Shown: positions 6,028-6,304 of the stretch, in pieces
How positions within the stretch are numbered: position 1 is the stretch's first letter
How the letters are laid out: each line of letters opens with the position of its first letter
Origin: Acidobacteriaceae bacterium UBA1795
GTDB lineage: Bacteria > Acidobacteriota > Terriglobia > Terriglobales > Acidobacteriaceae
Direction: 5' to 3'
Assembly: GCA_002314435.1 (NCBI GenBank)
Contig: DCFV01000232.1
Coordinates: forward strand, 1-6,304
Length of the DNA stretch: 6,304 nt
Notes under the pieces: model-generated
What the model saw: only the letters and a program-made list of their open reading frames with translations
Told to the model about the DNA's origin: nothing
Database searches by the model: none
Translations under genes and position numbers: made by a program

Positions 6028-6304
6028 GCACCAGCTTGCCAAAGTGGCTGCCGGACTCCATGCGGCGCAGCACGGCGGGCGCCTTGCGCCAGGGAGTGCT
6101 CTCCAGCACCGGCCGCAGCGCAGACAGCGTCAGTGCCTTGTTCATCTCTATAAAGTCCTGCCGTGAGCCGACATAGATGCCTTGGATTTGTATCTGCTTG
6201 TGCAGGATCAACGGCAGGGGCAGCGCCTCCGCCGCCGCGGCCAGCACGCCGATCTGGGCGATGACACCGCCCATGCGCACTGCGCGCAGCGAGCGCGGCA
6301 GCGT
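6014..6304 (-). CDS. MDR-family (zinc-type) NAD(P)-dependent alcohol dehydrogenase, 5'-partial
   Basis: Only the C-terminal 96 residues are present; the frame is open to the right window edge and the start lies outside. A GTG at 6280 falls inside the conserved sequence (SLRAVRMGGVIAQIGVL), so it is not the true start. The segment covers the end of the Rossmann nucleotide-binding domain (RMGGVIAQIGVL), then ILHKQIQIQGIYVGSRQDF, a strand and loop typical of medium-chain dehydrogenases where the chain returns to the catalytic domain. It closes with ESGSHFGKLVL, a common MDR end. The enzyme should be a cytoplasmic alcohol dehydrogenase or quinone oxidoreductase-like reductase. The zinc-binding residues are not in the window, so zinc dependence and substrate cannot be judged. 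Its TAG stop (6014-6016) lies within the macro gene, giving a tail-to-tail overlap. Confidence 0.88.
   Translation of the reverse strand, partial: TLPRSLRAVRMGGVIAQIGVLAAAAEALPLPLILHKQIQIQGIYVGSRQDFIEMNKALTLSALRPVLESTPWRKAPAVLRRMESGSHFGKLVLSVD

Noticed and set aside
5434..6042. Minus-strand open frame (202 codons) opposite the macro-domain gene
   Set aside because: It runs antisense through the whole conserved macro domain, overlaps the LLM start and has no family resemblance.

Overview
The window is GC-rich bacterial chromosome with dense coding and short gaps. It holds four complete genes and two genes cut by the window edges. The lineage is probably Acidobacteriota (Terriglobia-like). The main support is the large secreted protein at 2063-4309, whose Ig-like start (SVTPGVSEIDTNC), ITASGAYTPP turn and CCSGTLGALV segment resemble proteins I associate with that phylum. 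This assignment is inference from recalled protein style, not a search result. No mobile element, tRNA, rRNA, CRISPR array or prophage signal is visible.

Layout. Bases 1-923 (+) are the C-terminal part of a Gfo/Idh/MocA oxidoreductase. Facing it, and ending only 6 bases away, is a run of three minus-strand genes. Read in the direction of transcription these are a YhbW-type flavin-dependent (LLM) oxidoreductase (5437-4406), a 96-base gap, a 748-residue secreted or lipoprotein serine protease (4309-2063), and a secreted GH18 chitinase-like hydrolase (2060-930). The hydrolase start sits 2 bases past the protease stop, so those two genes are very probably translated together. Divergent from the LLM gene, across a 68-base gap, a stand-alone macro-domain protein (5506-6027, +) is encoded. 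Its end overlaps by 14 bases the end of a convergent, partial zinc-type/MDR alcohol dehydrogenase (6304-6014, -).

How the genes may work together. The protease and the GH18 enzyme both carry export signals and are coupled, which suggests joint extracellular or envelope-associated degradation of polymeric material such as chitin, chitin-protein or cell-wall matter. The oxidoreductases and the macro-domain protein look like ordinary metabolic or housekeeping neighbours, with no sequence-visible link to the secreted pair.

The most unusual item is the architecture of the 748-residue protein: a putative lipobox, two Ig-like repeats, a trypsin-fold domain with an intact His/Asp/Ser triad, and two tandem copies of a small alpha/beta domain after the protease. 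No clearly new multi-gene system (defence, toxin-antitoxin or similar) is apparent.
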